This document shows positions 6,017-14,217 of a DNA stretch of 24,260 nucleotides, in pieces. Positions within the stretch are counted from its first letter, which is position 1. Every line of letters begins with the position of its first letter. The translations under genes and the position numbers were made by a program. The notes below the pieces were generated by a model. It saw nothing but the letters and a program-made list of their open reading frames with translations, had not been told where the DNA came from and did not search any database. The stretch is taken from positions 1 to 24,260 of IMG/VR virus record IMGVR_UViG_3300007539_000217, one strand, 5' to 3'. The stretch comes from a virus.

Positions 6017-7756
6017 TTAGAAGTTGCCTCCGTCAAGAGTTGAAGTCCAAGTTGGTTTATTAGTATATATTACCGTTACAGCGGAGGGGATTGAGGAGAG
6101 ATCTTCAATAAATCCATTTTGTCCCTCTCTTCTGATGTTATAGGTATTGGTAAATGTTCCTTCAACACCAACGAGGTCAACACTACTTGCAGAAGATACC
6201 GATGTCTCAACTATACCATATGCACCAGAAGAATCCTGTCTGATAATATCGCCAGCACTCGCAGTGATTGCTGATCCAAGAGACAGAGTGTTCTTCGTAA
6301 CAGCGGTCAGTATCTGCTTCGATGTTAGTGTTGGTGAAGCAGGGTTATTGGTAGATCTCTGTAATCCCGTATCATCGAAGAATACTACTCCATTGGTGTT
6401 GAAATCACCAGACTGGTAGTAAATACCTTTTACATCTAAGAATCCTTTGGTTCCAGATACTACACTATTTGTGATAGTAGCGTCAGGAATATAAGTCCAT
6501 CGTCTACTATCATCAGCATGTGTTCCATTGGTTAATGTAGTTACTGTGCTATCTGCAATAGAACTATCATCTAAACCAAAGAAACCAGTTTTGTTATTGC
6601 TGGTTCCACTGCTGATATTGTATGCATATGAAACACCTCTATCGGTATTTGTATCATATGCGTGAGTGATTGTTAACTGTACTGTTGTTGAAATACCAGC
6701 AATAGTAGCGTCAGTTAATGTAATAATCTTGTTTGTAGTATCATATGAAGTGATTGTATTAGCAGCGCCAGCATTTAATCCAGCATTTCCACTAACAATA
6801 TCACCAGTGTTAATACCTACAACAGAATCTAATCTGATTGTACTTACACCAGAAACAACCGTCTCCATTACGGTTCTTTCGCTGGTTACATCACCAAGGT
6901 GAATGATTGGATCATTTACGGTTGCTGATGTTGAGTTAACTTGTGTGGTAGTTCCATCTACCTGCAAGTTTCCTTTAATGACAACCGTTCCATCATTGCT
7001 CAATCCATCGGGATATGGATCGATGTAGAGGGTATCGCCAGATCCAGAAAGAGTGGAAATGACATTATCTTCTATTTTTACCGAATCAAATATTGCCGAT
7101 CCAGATACATTAAGATCGCCACCAATATATAAGTTTTTCTCAATACCCGCACCACCTTCAACTACAAGTGCTCCGGTATCTTTATCATTGGATTGAGTAA
7201 CATCACCAACTACGATCTGAACACCTTCTTCGAAGTACCAATCGGCACCTTCAATTTCAAATCTATCATCGGTTGTTTCATCATAACGCATTCCTACGTT
7301 ATCATCATCACCAAAACTCAAATAAGTGTTGTCTGGTATTCTTACACTACCAATACCATTTGGATCAAGATTGATGTCTCCGTCAGTATCGGTAGAAGAT
7401 ATTGTATTTACATCAATTCTTATATTATCTACGTTCCACTGATCAACTTTGAGGGAAGATGCTCCACCTAAACCAGTATTAGTTGCTGGTGCAAGAACTG
7501 CAACAACACCATTATCTTGGTTTCTGGTATTTTGAACACCGTCGATAGCACCTGGTTGGTGCTCCATCATTGAGGTGTAGTAATATCCACCAACGGGGTT
7601 TACATTGGTGCCATCGTCACCAATAAAAATTCTATCTTTATATTGATTTAATCCGCCGTAACTACCAATACCTGTTACGTATCCAAATTCGCCCCATTGT
7701 AACGATGATGGTTTACTAGTACCCGAGGATCTTTTGATCCTGATAATACTTGCCAT
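6017..7756 (-). CDS. Fibre-like virion structural protein
   Basis: 579 aa. The N-terminus (IIRIKRSSGTSKPSSLQWGE ... KDRIFIGDDGTNVNPVGGYY) is the adaptor-like start I recall from many cyanophage structural proteins. Residues about 125-270 are Gly/Asn/Asp-rich beta repeats: GDINLDPNGIGSVRIPDNTY, GALVVEGGAGIEKNLYIGGD, LNVSGSAIF, GTVVIKGNLQVDGTTTQVNS. These resemble trimeric fibre shaft sequence. A GE-x-SGA-like segment (SAGDIIRQDSSGAYGIV) lies near residue 505, and the protein ends TLDGGNF. No catalytic motif is visible. It probably forms a tail-fibre or baseplate appendage. The ATG is 1 nt after the upstream stop, with GGAGG (7768-7772) at 11 nt. The end is a double stop, TAATAA. A specific T4 equivalent cannot be named. 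Confidence 0.85.
   Translation of the reverse strand: MASIIRIKRSSGTSKPSSLQWGEFGYVTGIGSYGGLNQYKDRIFIGDDGTNVNPVGGYYYTSMMEHQPGAIDGVQNTRNQDNGVVAVLAPATNTGLGGASSLKVDQWNVDNIRIDVNTISSTDTDGDINLDPNGIGSVRIPDNTYLSFGDDDNVGMRYDETTDDRFEIEGADWYFEEGVQIVVGDVTQSNDKDTGALVVEGGAGIEKNLYIGGDLNVSGSAIFDSVKIEDNVISTLSGSGDTLYIDPYPDGLSNDGTVVIKGNLQVDGTTTQVNSTSATVNDPIIHLGDVTSERTVMETVVSGVSTIRLDSVVGINTGDIVSGNAGLNAGAANTITSYDTTNKIITLTDATIAGISTTVQLTITHAYDTNTDRGVSYAYNISSGTSNNKTGFFGLDDSSIADSTVTTLTNGTHADDSRRWTYIPDATITNSVVSGTKGFLDVKGIYYQSGDFNTNGVVFFDDTGLQRSTNNPASPTLTSKQILTAVTKNTLSLGSAITASAGDIIRQDSSGAYGIVETSVSSASSVDLVGVEGTFTNTYNIRREGQNGFIEDLSSIPSAVTVIYTNKPTWTSTLDGGNF
6027..6031 (-). promoter_or_regulatory. Shine-Dalgarno GGAGG inside the fibre C-terminal codons
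   Basis: GGAGG formed by the Gly-Gly codons of the fibre's terminal DGGNF lies 13 nt before the ATG at 6013. Confidence 0.65.
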
Positions 7757-7757
7757 G

Positions 7758-7985
7758 TCAGAAATTTCCTCCGTTGATGTCTAAATTCTGTGTTGCGCCT
7801 GGTGTCAACTCCAAGGTTGCTTCCCACTTCCTAATTGCGCTATTATAAACAAGAACCATGCCATTTTGTAAATTAGTAGCACTAACATCACTAAGCTCAG
7901 ACAGAGAAAGACCTTGGGCACCAGCTAACGAAGAAATAACTTTTACAGCTGGTTGTTGACCTACTCTGACTTTGATTTCAGCCAT
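7758..7985 (-). CDS. Small virion-associated protein with LSDV motif
   Basis: 75 aa. Residues about 26-60 read LSLSELSDVSATNLQNGMVL then VYNSAIRKWEATLEL. This is the 'LSDV ... dG-x-VLVYN ... kW' unit common in phage tail-fibre and structural proteins. The C-terminus (QNLDINGGNF) echoes the end of the next gene's product (TLDGGNF), as if the two share a terminal interaction motif. The start ATG is embedded in minus-strand TATAAATG, 27 nt downstream of a TATAAATA box, so it probably heads a late transcript including the fibre gene. It may be a fibre partner or a detached fibre segment; the exact role is unknown. Confidence 0.8.
   Translation of the reverse strand: MAEIKVRVGQQPAVKVISSLAGAQGLSLSELSDVSATNLQNGMVLVYNSAIRKWEATLELTPGATQNLDINGGNF
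7768..7772 (-). promoter_or_regulatory. Shine-Dalgarno GGAGG inside terminal NGGNF codons
   Basis: GGAGG encoded by the Gly-Gly codons of the 75-aa protein's end lies 11 nt before the fibre ATG at 7756. Confidence 0.65.
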
Positions 7986-8012
7986 TTATATACAAGATCA
8001 GGATCTAAGAAG

Positions 8013-8020
8013 TATTTATA
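8013..8020 (-). promoter_or_regulatory. T4-type late promoter box TATAAATA
   Basis: A perfect minus-strand TATAAATA lies in the 38-nt gap after the 57-aa gene, 27 nt before the ATG at 7985. In T4-like phages this box is read by the gp55/gp33-modified host RNA polymerase. Being intergenic on the coding strand raises confidence. Confidence 0.7.
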
Positions 8021-8023
8021 CTG

Positions 8024-8197
8024 TTATGATCCCATGAGAGCAGCCACAACTTCCTGCTGTTTAAAATAAAGTTTCACGTATGACTTTGCAAGATTTTTCA
8101 AATCATCGATAGAATCTAATTTGTCTATCTCAGAAGCGATTTTGAAATACTCAAAACTCTTCGTTAAATTTTCAAGCTCAATTTTGTCTGGATCCAT
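8024..8197 (-). CDS. Small 57-aa protein, unknown function
   Basis: Starts MDPDKIELENLTKSFEYFKI and ends QQEVVAALMGS. It is acidic to neutral, helical, with no membrane span or enzymatic motif. The ATG at 8197 overlaps the end of the preceding 75-aa gene by 20 nt in another frame. It has a good Shine-Dalgarno, AAGGA at 8206-8210 with 8 nt spacing, supporting it as a real gene despite its length. Small helical proteins of this kind sit among structural genes in cyanophages as I recall them. It may be an assembly factor or minor virion protein; this cannot be decided from sequence. Confidence 0.75.
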   Translation of the reverse strand: MDPDKIELENLTKSFEYFKIASEIDKLDSIDDLKNLAKSYVKLYFKQQEVVAALMGS

Positions 8198-8405
8198 TTG
8201 TAAGTTCCTTTAATAGGGATTTGATTTCTTCAATATCACTTTTTATTTGATTGAGTTCGTCTTTCTCCTTCTGTTTTTGTTCTTTCATCCTAATATAGTT
8301 TGAATATGCCGATCTGTCTGTATTGACAATAGCACCCGTAAATCTATCCCTAAAAAGATTGCCATGACCTTCAACAGGTATTAGATTTTCATCCTCAGTA
8401 TTCAT
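8178..8405 (-). CDS. Small charged helical protein, unknown function
   Basis: 75 aa from the ATG at 8405. The frame can be extended to a TTG at 8420, but that would overlap the upstream stop; the ATG placed as TGA-T-ATG is the natural choice. Residues 1-35 hold a beta-prone, conserved-looking segment (GNLFRDRFTGAIVNTDRSAY). Residues about 38-70 form a Lys/Glu-rich coiled coil (KEQKQKEKDELNQI, DIEEIKSLLKELTN). I recall similar small proteins ('xRDxxTGAIINT' plus coiled coil) near structural genes of cyanophages, of unknown function. It is tightly coupled to the giant gene upstream and overlaps the 57-aa gene by 20 nt. Confidence 0.8.
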   Translation of the reverse strand: MNTEDENLIPVEGHGNLFRDRFTGAIVNTDRSAYSNYIRMKEQKQKEKDELNQIKSDIEEIKSLLKELTNGSRQN

Positions 8406-8406
8406 A

Positions 8407-11400
8407 TCATGCAAGAGCAATACATCTAAAATCTTTCAGTTTAACAGGAGTAGATTCGTTGGTTGAAGAAAGAACAACTTTAATAGCAAATGCATCAAAC
8501 TGTTCCAGATTATTTGCAGTAAACTGATATTCTGAGAAAGTTTGTGCGTTGTTTGGAGCAACAAAACCATCTGCTCTTCCACTATTTTTGTTTGGATCGA
8601 CAACTTGATCTCCAAAACCATCACCGTCAGTATCAATCATATTATCATATCCTGGGAATGGAACAAACTTCTGAGGAACTTCAGAAGAATCTGCTTTGAA
8701 AAGTTTATAGAAAACTCTAAAATCAGCATCTTCTTGTCTATTAGCAGCAATAACAACACGTAAACTTGTTGCTGGTTGCAAAAGACCAACTGTTCTTGTT
8801 ACAAAAACTGCTCCATGTGGATCACTGTTGATTTCATTCGATCTGCTATCAACAACATAATCATCAATAGGTTTGTTGGATTTATTTCTTCCAAGAACAA
8901 ACGTTGCATTTTGAATGTCCATTACGGGAGAAAGATTTTCATTCTCTGTTCTGAAATCTACCTGTAATGTCAGAGATTTATTAGATGGAAGATCTGTCAA
9001 TCTTTCCAGTTCATTTACTCTAGATGCAACCATTCTTGGTGTTGGAAGTTGAATAACTCTATTCAGAGGAATAGATTCAAATCCTTGATCAAGGAATGAA
9101 ACTTCACTTCCACCTGCACTTGTTCCAGAAATAGTTCTCAGTCTGCTATTTGCAGAAGTTCCCTTTCCTGGGGTAATAACATTGAATACTGGTTCAATAG
9201 AACTAAACTGGTGGTTTTGTGAAATACCAACCGTATTTCCACCAAATCCTTTCTCACCCTCAAAGTTGATCATCGATGCACCACTAGATCTAATAGTTGG
9301 TGAAGTTCTGCTAAACTCTAAGAAGTAGTTGTCAAGGTTGGAACTTTCTGATTTGTAGTATGTTGATGGAATATCATGAGTGGTGTTGATTCTCATAAGA
9401 GAAACGCCATTTACTTCATATGGTTGAATGAAATCTGTTGCAGGGTGAGTGCTCTTAACAGAGTTATTCAGATTTCTTGCATCGATTGTGAGAGTTCCTG
9501 CTCCACCAGATCCAGCAGTGATATTGCTGTAAGAAACAACTTCATTTTGAATCAATGCATATCCACGGCTAGTAGATATTCCTTCAAATGTTGCGAATGG
9601 GGTGGTATTTGCAACTGATACAGTTGTATCATTTAATCCAAATGCTGCTGTCAGAGCAACTCTTTCTCTATCTGGGGAAACATTTGTGATTTCAATCTTA
9701 TTGTTTCCACCATGATGTGCGTGATTGTATTGCTTAACTCTGAATATATTTCCAGAGTACTTATCATCAATCAAACTAGAAGTTCCATTTACAGATGCAG
9801 ATGTATTAGTTCTAGTTGATTCGTCAGTTTGATCGGTGTAGTAAACAACAGTTGCAGAGTTTGTGAAGTTCTGACCCTGAACATTGGTCAAGTAAATGGT
9901 ATCAAATGTATCATGCTCAGTTACACCAACTCTCGCACCAGATCCACCACCGATAGTTGATGTGGTGATTCCAAGAACTTCACCATTAACATAACCACTA
10001 CCACTGGTAGTAACATTAACGGCAGTAACTATGTTTCCAGAAACAGTAACCGTTGCTTGAGCACCAGATCCTTTTCCAGAAAGGGAGAAGAGTGGTACGG
10101 AAGTATGTGTTCCATTTGGATACTGACTTCCTGCGGTAATAATCTCAACATTGCCAGTTCCAGTTGGAATAGGACCACCAGTATTTTCAACAATACCCGT
10201 GATGCTTGGGCTTGAACCCTCACCGATTTTAACTCCTGGTTTAATATTTGCAACCTCTGTTCCAGTAACACCAGATACGGGCAGTTTCAGTTTTCTTGGA
10301 AGACCCTCGATTGGATTTTCTGCAAGTTTTGCAGCATTATTTCCATTTGGAGTAATATCTGAGTTATAGAATGTCAAAGTTCCGGATGGAACAAACTTTG
10401 CCTTATAAAGTTTGAAGGTCAAATCTTGATATTGGCTTGCAGTCCAAATAGTACCATTTTGGGACTTAAAGAGAGACCCTCCAATATACTGTTTAGTGAC
10501 AACAACGTTCTGAACATCTGGGAGATTCTGTGTTCTAACAGTCTTCTGACCCATTGTTGCTGTCCACATTTCATAACCATCAGATGCAGGTGAGAGGATT
10601 ACGATAGCGTATTCTTTGTCTGCTTCCAAATAAACAGGAGATGGGAATCTGATTCTAGTTGGAACTGGTTCAAATGGATTTGCTTCATTGATATTGATAT
10701 TTTCTGGATTCAGTGCTACTTGTGTATAGTCCTGAACCAAGAACGATGTTGGAGTTCCAAGTTCAACAGTTCTAAGTTCAATATAGATCTTAGCACCTGG
10801 GTCCTTAGTGGCAAAGTAAAGATCGAATGATGTTAAGAATGCACCTCTTCCATCAACGGTAAATGATTGTGCAAGTGGGTCTCTGTGTGGTGCCTTAACT
10901 TGAACATTAACCTCTGTCGCTTTCGCTGCTGGTTTGGGTGGATTTCTAACTGCAACACGACTGGTTTCTTGTGTAAGAATAGTACCAGATCCGCTATACG
11001 TTCCAAGTGCTTCACTAGCAAATACGGTTGAACCTGGAAGTGGTGTAACACCAGGAGGAACTGCTGTAACTTTTACAGTCTTAGTTCCACTCTTAACTTT
11101 TACTGGTGGTGGTGGATTGCTGTTTGGATCTCTGAAGAAGAAGTTGGCAACAATATCACCCCAGTTATCAGATACCAACTCTGCTCTGGTAATATTTGCG
11201 ATTGCACCACTGGATCTACCAACAACTCTTGCACCAGCGGTTACATAACCATAATATTTTTCTTCGGTAGAAAGTGCTCTTACTCCAAAGTTGATGAGTT
11301 TTGATGTTGGTGAATATGAAGTTCCAGGTGCTGGTCTAGTTCTATCATATGGATCAACACTATATTCCTCAACGAGAACAGCGGGAGATCCTAATCCTGC

Positions 11401-14214
11401 ACCAATATCAGGTCTAGATGTATCGCCAAACTTGTGATTTGGTTTTTGAACTCTAATATGACCAATCTTTCTTCCACCATAGAAGATATCTGCGTCCTCA
11501 AACACCTGGAAAGTTCCAGATACCATTTCAATCTCACAAAGTTTTGGTACAAGATCTACTTGCTGACTATCAAGGTAATGGTAGTGCTTGGTAAATGGTC
11601 TCAAACCATTTGCATTGAAGTATACGTTTCTTGAACGCATATATGGATCAACATTACCAGAAATCTTAACATCCTCAACATAGTTAAACTCTCTTGATGG
11701 ACCTTGAAGTTTTGGTGTATATTGTGTTGTGGTTGTGGTAGTTGTTGTTGTAAACGCCTTTGTTGTTTTCTCTCCTCTACCACCACCTTTCCTGTAAGTG
11801 ACGTATTCGGTTTGATTGTCAACATCGACATTTACCTTTGCTTCCTGTACCCAGTTAGCGCCAGTTGATTCTACTCTGTGATCATCAATGTAAATCGTTC
11901 TTACCCAGTTATCTGACTGAGGATCAAGAGCGATTCCTCCAACAAATACAATGACATTGAATGGGTTAACATTTTCCACATTAGTTGCATGTGGTTGGTT
12001 GATCCAATCAACTTCTTGATAAGCAAGAGTTAATAAATCGCCAGTTTTTTGGATATTTGCATCAAGTAACTTTAAGTTTTGGGAAAGGTCTGCTTTTGTT
12101 CTATCAATTCCTGGATCCAATGCAAGCTCTGCTGGCATTGACCAAAAGTCAATAGGTGTGATTGCAGTTGCACTTTCTCTACTTACATCGATAGTTGAGT
12201 ATCTTGGATCTGCAAGAGATTTATCTCTAAAATCACTAACAATAAAACCGGACTTAAATCTATTCAAACCGTTTGCATCGGTTACTTCAAGAGATTTTGC
12301 ATTAAGTTCAAGCAAAGACAAACTTGTAACTTCTTCAAGATTTTCAATTCTTTGCTCAAGTTTAGCAATATCACGCATCGTGAATCTTCTGTTGTCTCTC
12401 AGAAGAATCTTTGGATCTTTTGCTGGATTGAAAAGATATGCTGGGAGACTAATTTGTGCGATTTCCATCGCATCATCGGCAAGAACTGGTGCCTGTGGGT
12501 TATCATTAGCATCACCCTGAACGATTTCAATCTCGCCAAGGCGGTTGAGAGTTACCAAATCTATTCTTGGTAGATAGTAACTATATCCAATAAAGGATGT
12601 TTCATCAGGAGATACAATGTATCTGTAATTTGTTTCGTATGATCTGCTACTAAATGCAAATGGAGATGCATTGGTAGAAGATGGATCAAACTCATTGACT
12701 CTTGGTCTAAAATCGAGAAGATCTGTTACACGAGTTCCATTTGGAATAGAAGGAATATCTGATGTGTATCTATCTTCCGTATAGGAATTGACAGTAAAGA
12801 TATCTCCACTGTTTCCTGTGGCAACCTTATAGTGATCAAGAACGATCAAGAGTTGTTTTGTTGGTACAGCAGCACCTTGTCTTCTTCTTATTCTAGAATA
12901 ATCGCAGTATTGATTCTTATGACCCTTATCTAGAACATAGTTTTTAGTTCTATCTACATAACTTCCATTCGTTACTTCTTGGATTACTGCACTGATTGCA
13001 GATTCCTTAAACTTGACAGTTTCACCAACTTCAAAGTTATCTTCGTTGAGATAAACAAAATCTACTGTTGTTGATGTCTTATTGACAATTTGTGCAACGG
13101 CTCTACTATCTTCTCCTACGATCTTTTCGCCAACAATAGCATTTGCATCCAGAGAAAGTCCTGTTGCAAAGGTTAACTTATCAAGAACAGGAGCAGATGT
13201 ATTTGTAGACTCGTAAACAGCACGAACATTAACAACATCGGGAACATTGAGCGAGATTTCGTTATCTTCTACTCTTAAACCATAATACAAACTAGTTGTT
13301 AATCCAGTTGCTGTTGAAGATCCACTTGTTCTTGTTACTGATACCTGCTTACTTCTTGTGAAGTTTTTGGACTTATTAGTAACATTTCTCTTGTTGAGAG
13401 TTGCAACAACAGTTACGTTAGACTGTGATGCTGTAAGATTTGTGAAGGAAACGGATCCTCCATTAGCACCAAGAGTGAACTGATCTGATGTGAGTTGCTC
13501 AGTAGATCCATCACTGTAGTGAATAGAGTATCTTTCAGCATCAAATGCCTCAAAGAATACGCTAGTGATGCCTGCGGAGGTATCTAATGCATCTGATGTT
13601 GTAATGGTAAGTTCTCCACTACCATTAGTAGATCTTCCTGTGATTTGCTTTGTGATCGTAAGATCTGATTGTGCCAAATCAACGGATGCAATCTTTGATT
13701 TGGGAAGTTCACTATAAAGACCAGATGCCTCAGATCCTGTGATTTTTGGAACCATGATTCTGAATACAGAATCTCCATTATCAACGTTTGCCCTTGCAAC
13801 TCCACTAACACTAGAATCTATTGCTGCCAAACCAATAGAAGTTCCATTGGCAGCAATAGAGGTGATTCTGTTGAAGTTTGGATCACTTTGACCAGCAGTT
13901 TGATATGCAATGATTGATTCGGTTTTGATTCCAGTTACTGCACTGAAAAGTCTACCTGGAACAGCACCAGTATTTCCACCACTGACCGTCAACTTGTCGG
14001 TGATAGAAAACTTGGGTGGCATTGTCGCATACAAAACAGCATCCGCAATGAAATCAGTCTGTAAGGATGTGTTTAAAGTATTTGAGTCCTGATGTACGGA
14101 CTTAATGTCTTCTACTGCATGAACATCTACCGCTTTGATTGCAACCTTATATTCTGGATTTTCATTGATGATTACCTGCTCACCAACTAAGAAAGTTCCG
14201 ATGTTTGTGAAATG
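8407..14214 (-). CDS. 3' part of frameshifted DUF4815-type giant baseplate/tail protein
   Basis: The frame is open from 14214 to the stop at 8407 (1935 codons) without a credible start: a TTG at 14034 and an ATG at 14022 lack a Shine-Dalgarno. The 60 codons upstream of 14034 read as normal protein (GTFLVGEQVIINENPEYKV; AVEDIKSVHQDSNTL) continuing the upstream gene. Features in order: GE-x-SGA modules (GEKIVGEDSRAVAQIV); a coiled-coil block MRDIAKLEQRIENLEEVTSL near 12310-12390, typical of DUF4815 proteins as I recall; a nine-Thr run (11725-11751); a beta module starting DPLAQSFTVDGRGAFLTSFD (10820-10885); GxGY-like repeats near 9990; and a Ca-type loop DTDGDGFGD near 8625. It is probably a baseplate-to-fibre connector. 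In the sequence as given it would be untranslated unless the frame is corrected. Confidence 0.85.
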   Translation of the reverse strand, partial: HFTNIGTFLVGEQVIINENPEYKVAIKAVDVHAVEDIKSVHQDSNTLNTSLQTDFIADAVLYATMPPKFSITDKLTVSGGNTGAVPGRLFSAVTGIKTESIIAYQTAGQSDPNFNRITSIAANGTSIGLAAIDSSVSGVARANVDNGDSVFRIMVPKITGSEASGLYSELPKSKIASVDLAQSDLTITKQITGRSTNGSGELTITTSDALDTSAGITSVFFEAFDAERYSIHYSDGSTEQLTSDQFTLGANGGSVSFTNLTASQSNVTVVATLNKRNVTNKSKNFTRSKQVSVTRTSGSSTATGLTTSLYYGLRVEDNEISLNVPDVVNVRAVYESTNTSAPVLDKLTFATGLSLDANAIVGEKIVGEDSRAVAQIVNKTSTTVDFVYLNEDNFEVGETVKFKESAISAVIQEVTNGSYVDRTKNYVLDKGHKNQYCDYSRIRRRQGAAVPTKQLLIVLDHYKVATGNSGDIFTVNSYTEDRYTSDIPSIPNGTRVTDLLDFRPRVNEFDPSSTNASPFAFSSRSYETNYRYIVSPDETSFIGYSYYLPRIDLVTLNRLGEIEIVQGDANDNPQAPVLADDAMEIAQISLPAYLFNPAKDPKILLRDNRRFTMRDIAKLEQRIENLEEVTSLSLLELNAKSLEVTDANGLNRFKSGFIVSDFRDKSLADPRYSTIDVSRESATAITPIDFWSMPAELALDPGIDRTKADLSQNLKLLDANIQKTGDLLTLAYQEVDWINQPHATNVENVNPFNVIVFVGGIALDPQSDNWVRTIYIDDHRVESTGANWVQEAKVNVDVDNQTEYVTYRKGGGRGEKTTKAFTTTTTTTTTQYTPKLQGPSREFNYVEDVKISGNVDPYMRSRNVYFNANGLRPFTKHYHYLDSQQVDLVPKLCEIEMVSGTFQVFEDADIFYGGRKIGHIRVQKPNHKFGDTSRPDIGAGLGSPAVLVEEYSVDPYDRTRPAPGTSYSPTSKLINFGVRALSTEEKYYGYVTAGARVVGRSSGAIANITRAELVSDNWGDIVANFFFRDPNSNPPPPVKVKSGTKTVKVTAVPPGVTPLPGSTVFASEALGTYSGSGTILTQETSRVAVRNPPKPAAKATEVNVQVKAPHRDPLAQSFTVDGRGAFLTSFDLYFATKDPGAKIYIELRTVELGTPTSFLVQDYTQVALNPENININEANPFEPVPTRIRFPSPVYLEADKEYAIVILSPASDGYEMWTATMGQKTVRTQNLPDVQNVVVTKQYIGGSLFKSQNGTIWTASQYQDLTFKLYKAKFVPSGTLTFYNSDITPNGNNAAKLAENPIEGLPRKLKLPVSGVTGTEVANIKPGVKIGEGSSPSITGIVENTGGPIPTGTGNVEIITAGSQYPNGTHTSVPLFSLSGKGSGAQATVTVSGNIVTAVNVTTSGSGYVNGEVLGITTSTIGGGSGARVGVTEHDTFDTIYLTNVQGQNFTNSATVVYYTDQTDESTRTNTSASVNGTSSLIDDKYSGNIFRVKQYNHAHHGGNNKIEITNVSPDRERVALTAAFGLNDTTVSVANTTPFATFEGISTSRGYALIQNEVVSYSNITAGSGGAGTLTIDARNLNNSVKSTHPATDFIQPYEVNGVSLMRINTTHDIPSTYYKSESSNLDNYFLEFSRTSPTIRSSGASMINFEGEKGFGGNTVGISQNHQFSSIEPVFNVITPGKGTSANSRLRTISGTSAGGSEVSFLDQGFESIPLNRVIQLPTPRMVASRVNELERLTDLPSNKSLTLQVDFRTENENLSPVMDIQNATFVLGRNKSNKPIDDYVVDSRSNEINSDPHGAVFVTRTVGLLQPATSLRVVIAANRQEDADFRVFYKLFKADSSEVPQKFVPFPGYDNMIDTDGDGFGDQVVDPNKNSGRADGFVAPNNAQTFSEYQFTANNLEQFDAFAIKVVLSSTNESTPVKLKDFRCIALA
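11725..11751 (-). repeat. Nine-threonine run
   Basis: Nine consecutive Thr codons (mixed ACA, ACT, ACC) follow a Gly/Lys-rich stretch (KGGGRGEKTTKAF) and precede QYTPKLQGP. This looks like a flexible linker between domains of the DUF4815-type protein. Confidence 0.8.
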
Positions 14215-14217
14215 CTA
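14187..14217 (-). other. Apparent -1 frameshift / one-base deletion site
   Basis: The upstream frame stops with TAG at 14187-14189, and the downstream frame is closed by TAG at 14215-14217, so any shift must lie between. Upstream the frame reads ...SISQTS; shifted, it reads GTFLVGEQV. Adding one base at the TCGGA near 14198-14200 restores QTSGTFLVGEQ and makes 15773-8407 divisible by three (7367 + 1 = 7368). No canonical X-XXY-YYZ slippery heptamer is present in the correct frame, so a deletion or sequencing error is favoured over programmed shifting. Confidence 0.8.

Noticed and set aside
7994-8005. Near-palindrome AGATCAGGATCT as terminator or operator
   Set aside because: Arms are only 5 bp with a 2-base centre and no following T-run, so there is too little to call.
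8403-8420. TTG start at 8420 for the small 75-aa protein
   Set aside because: The ATG at 8405, placed 1 nt after the upstream stop, is the usual junction style here.
14022-14034. TTG at 14034 or ATG at 14022 as a true start of the 1875-aa protein
   Set aside because: No Shine-Dalgarno precedes either, and the frame upstream encodes protein-like sequence back to 14214.
14187-14217. Programmed -1 ribosomal frameshift
   Set aside because: No X-XXY-YYZ heptamer in the zero frame lies in the permitted overlap, and a one-base deletion explains the data more simply. Not excluded experimentally.
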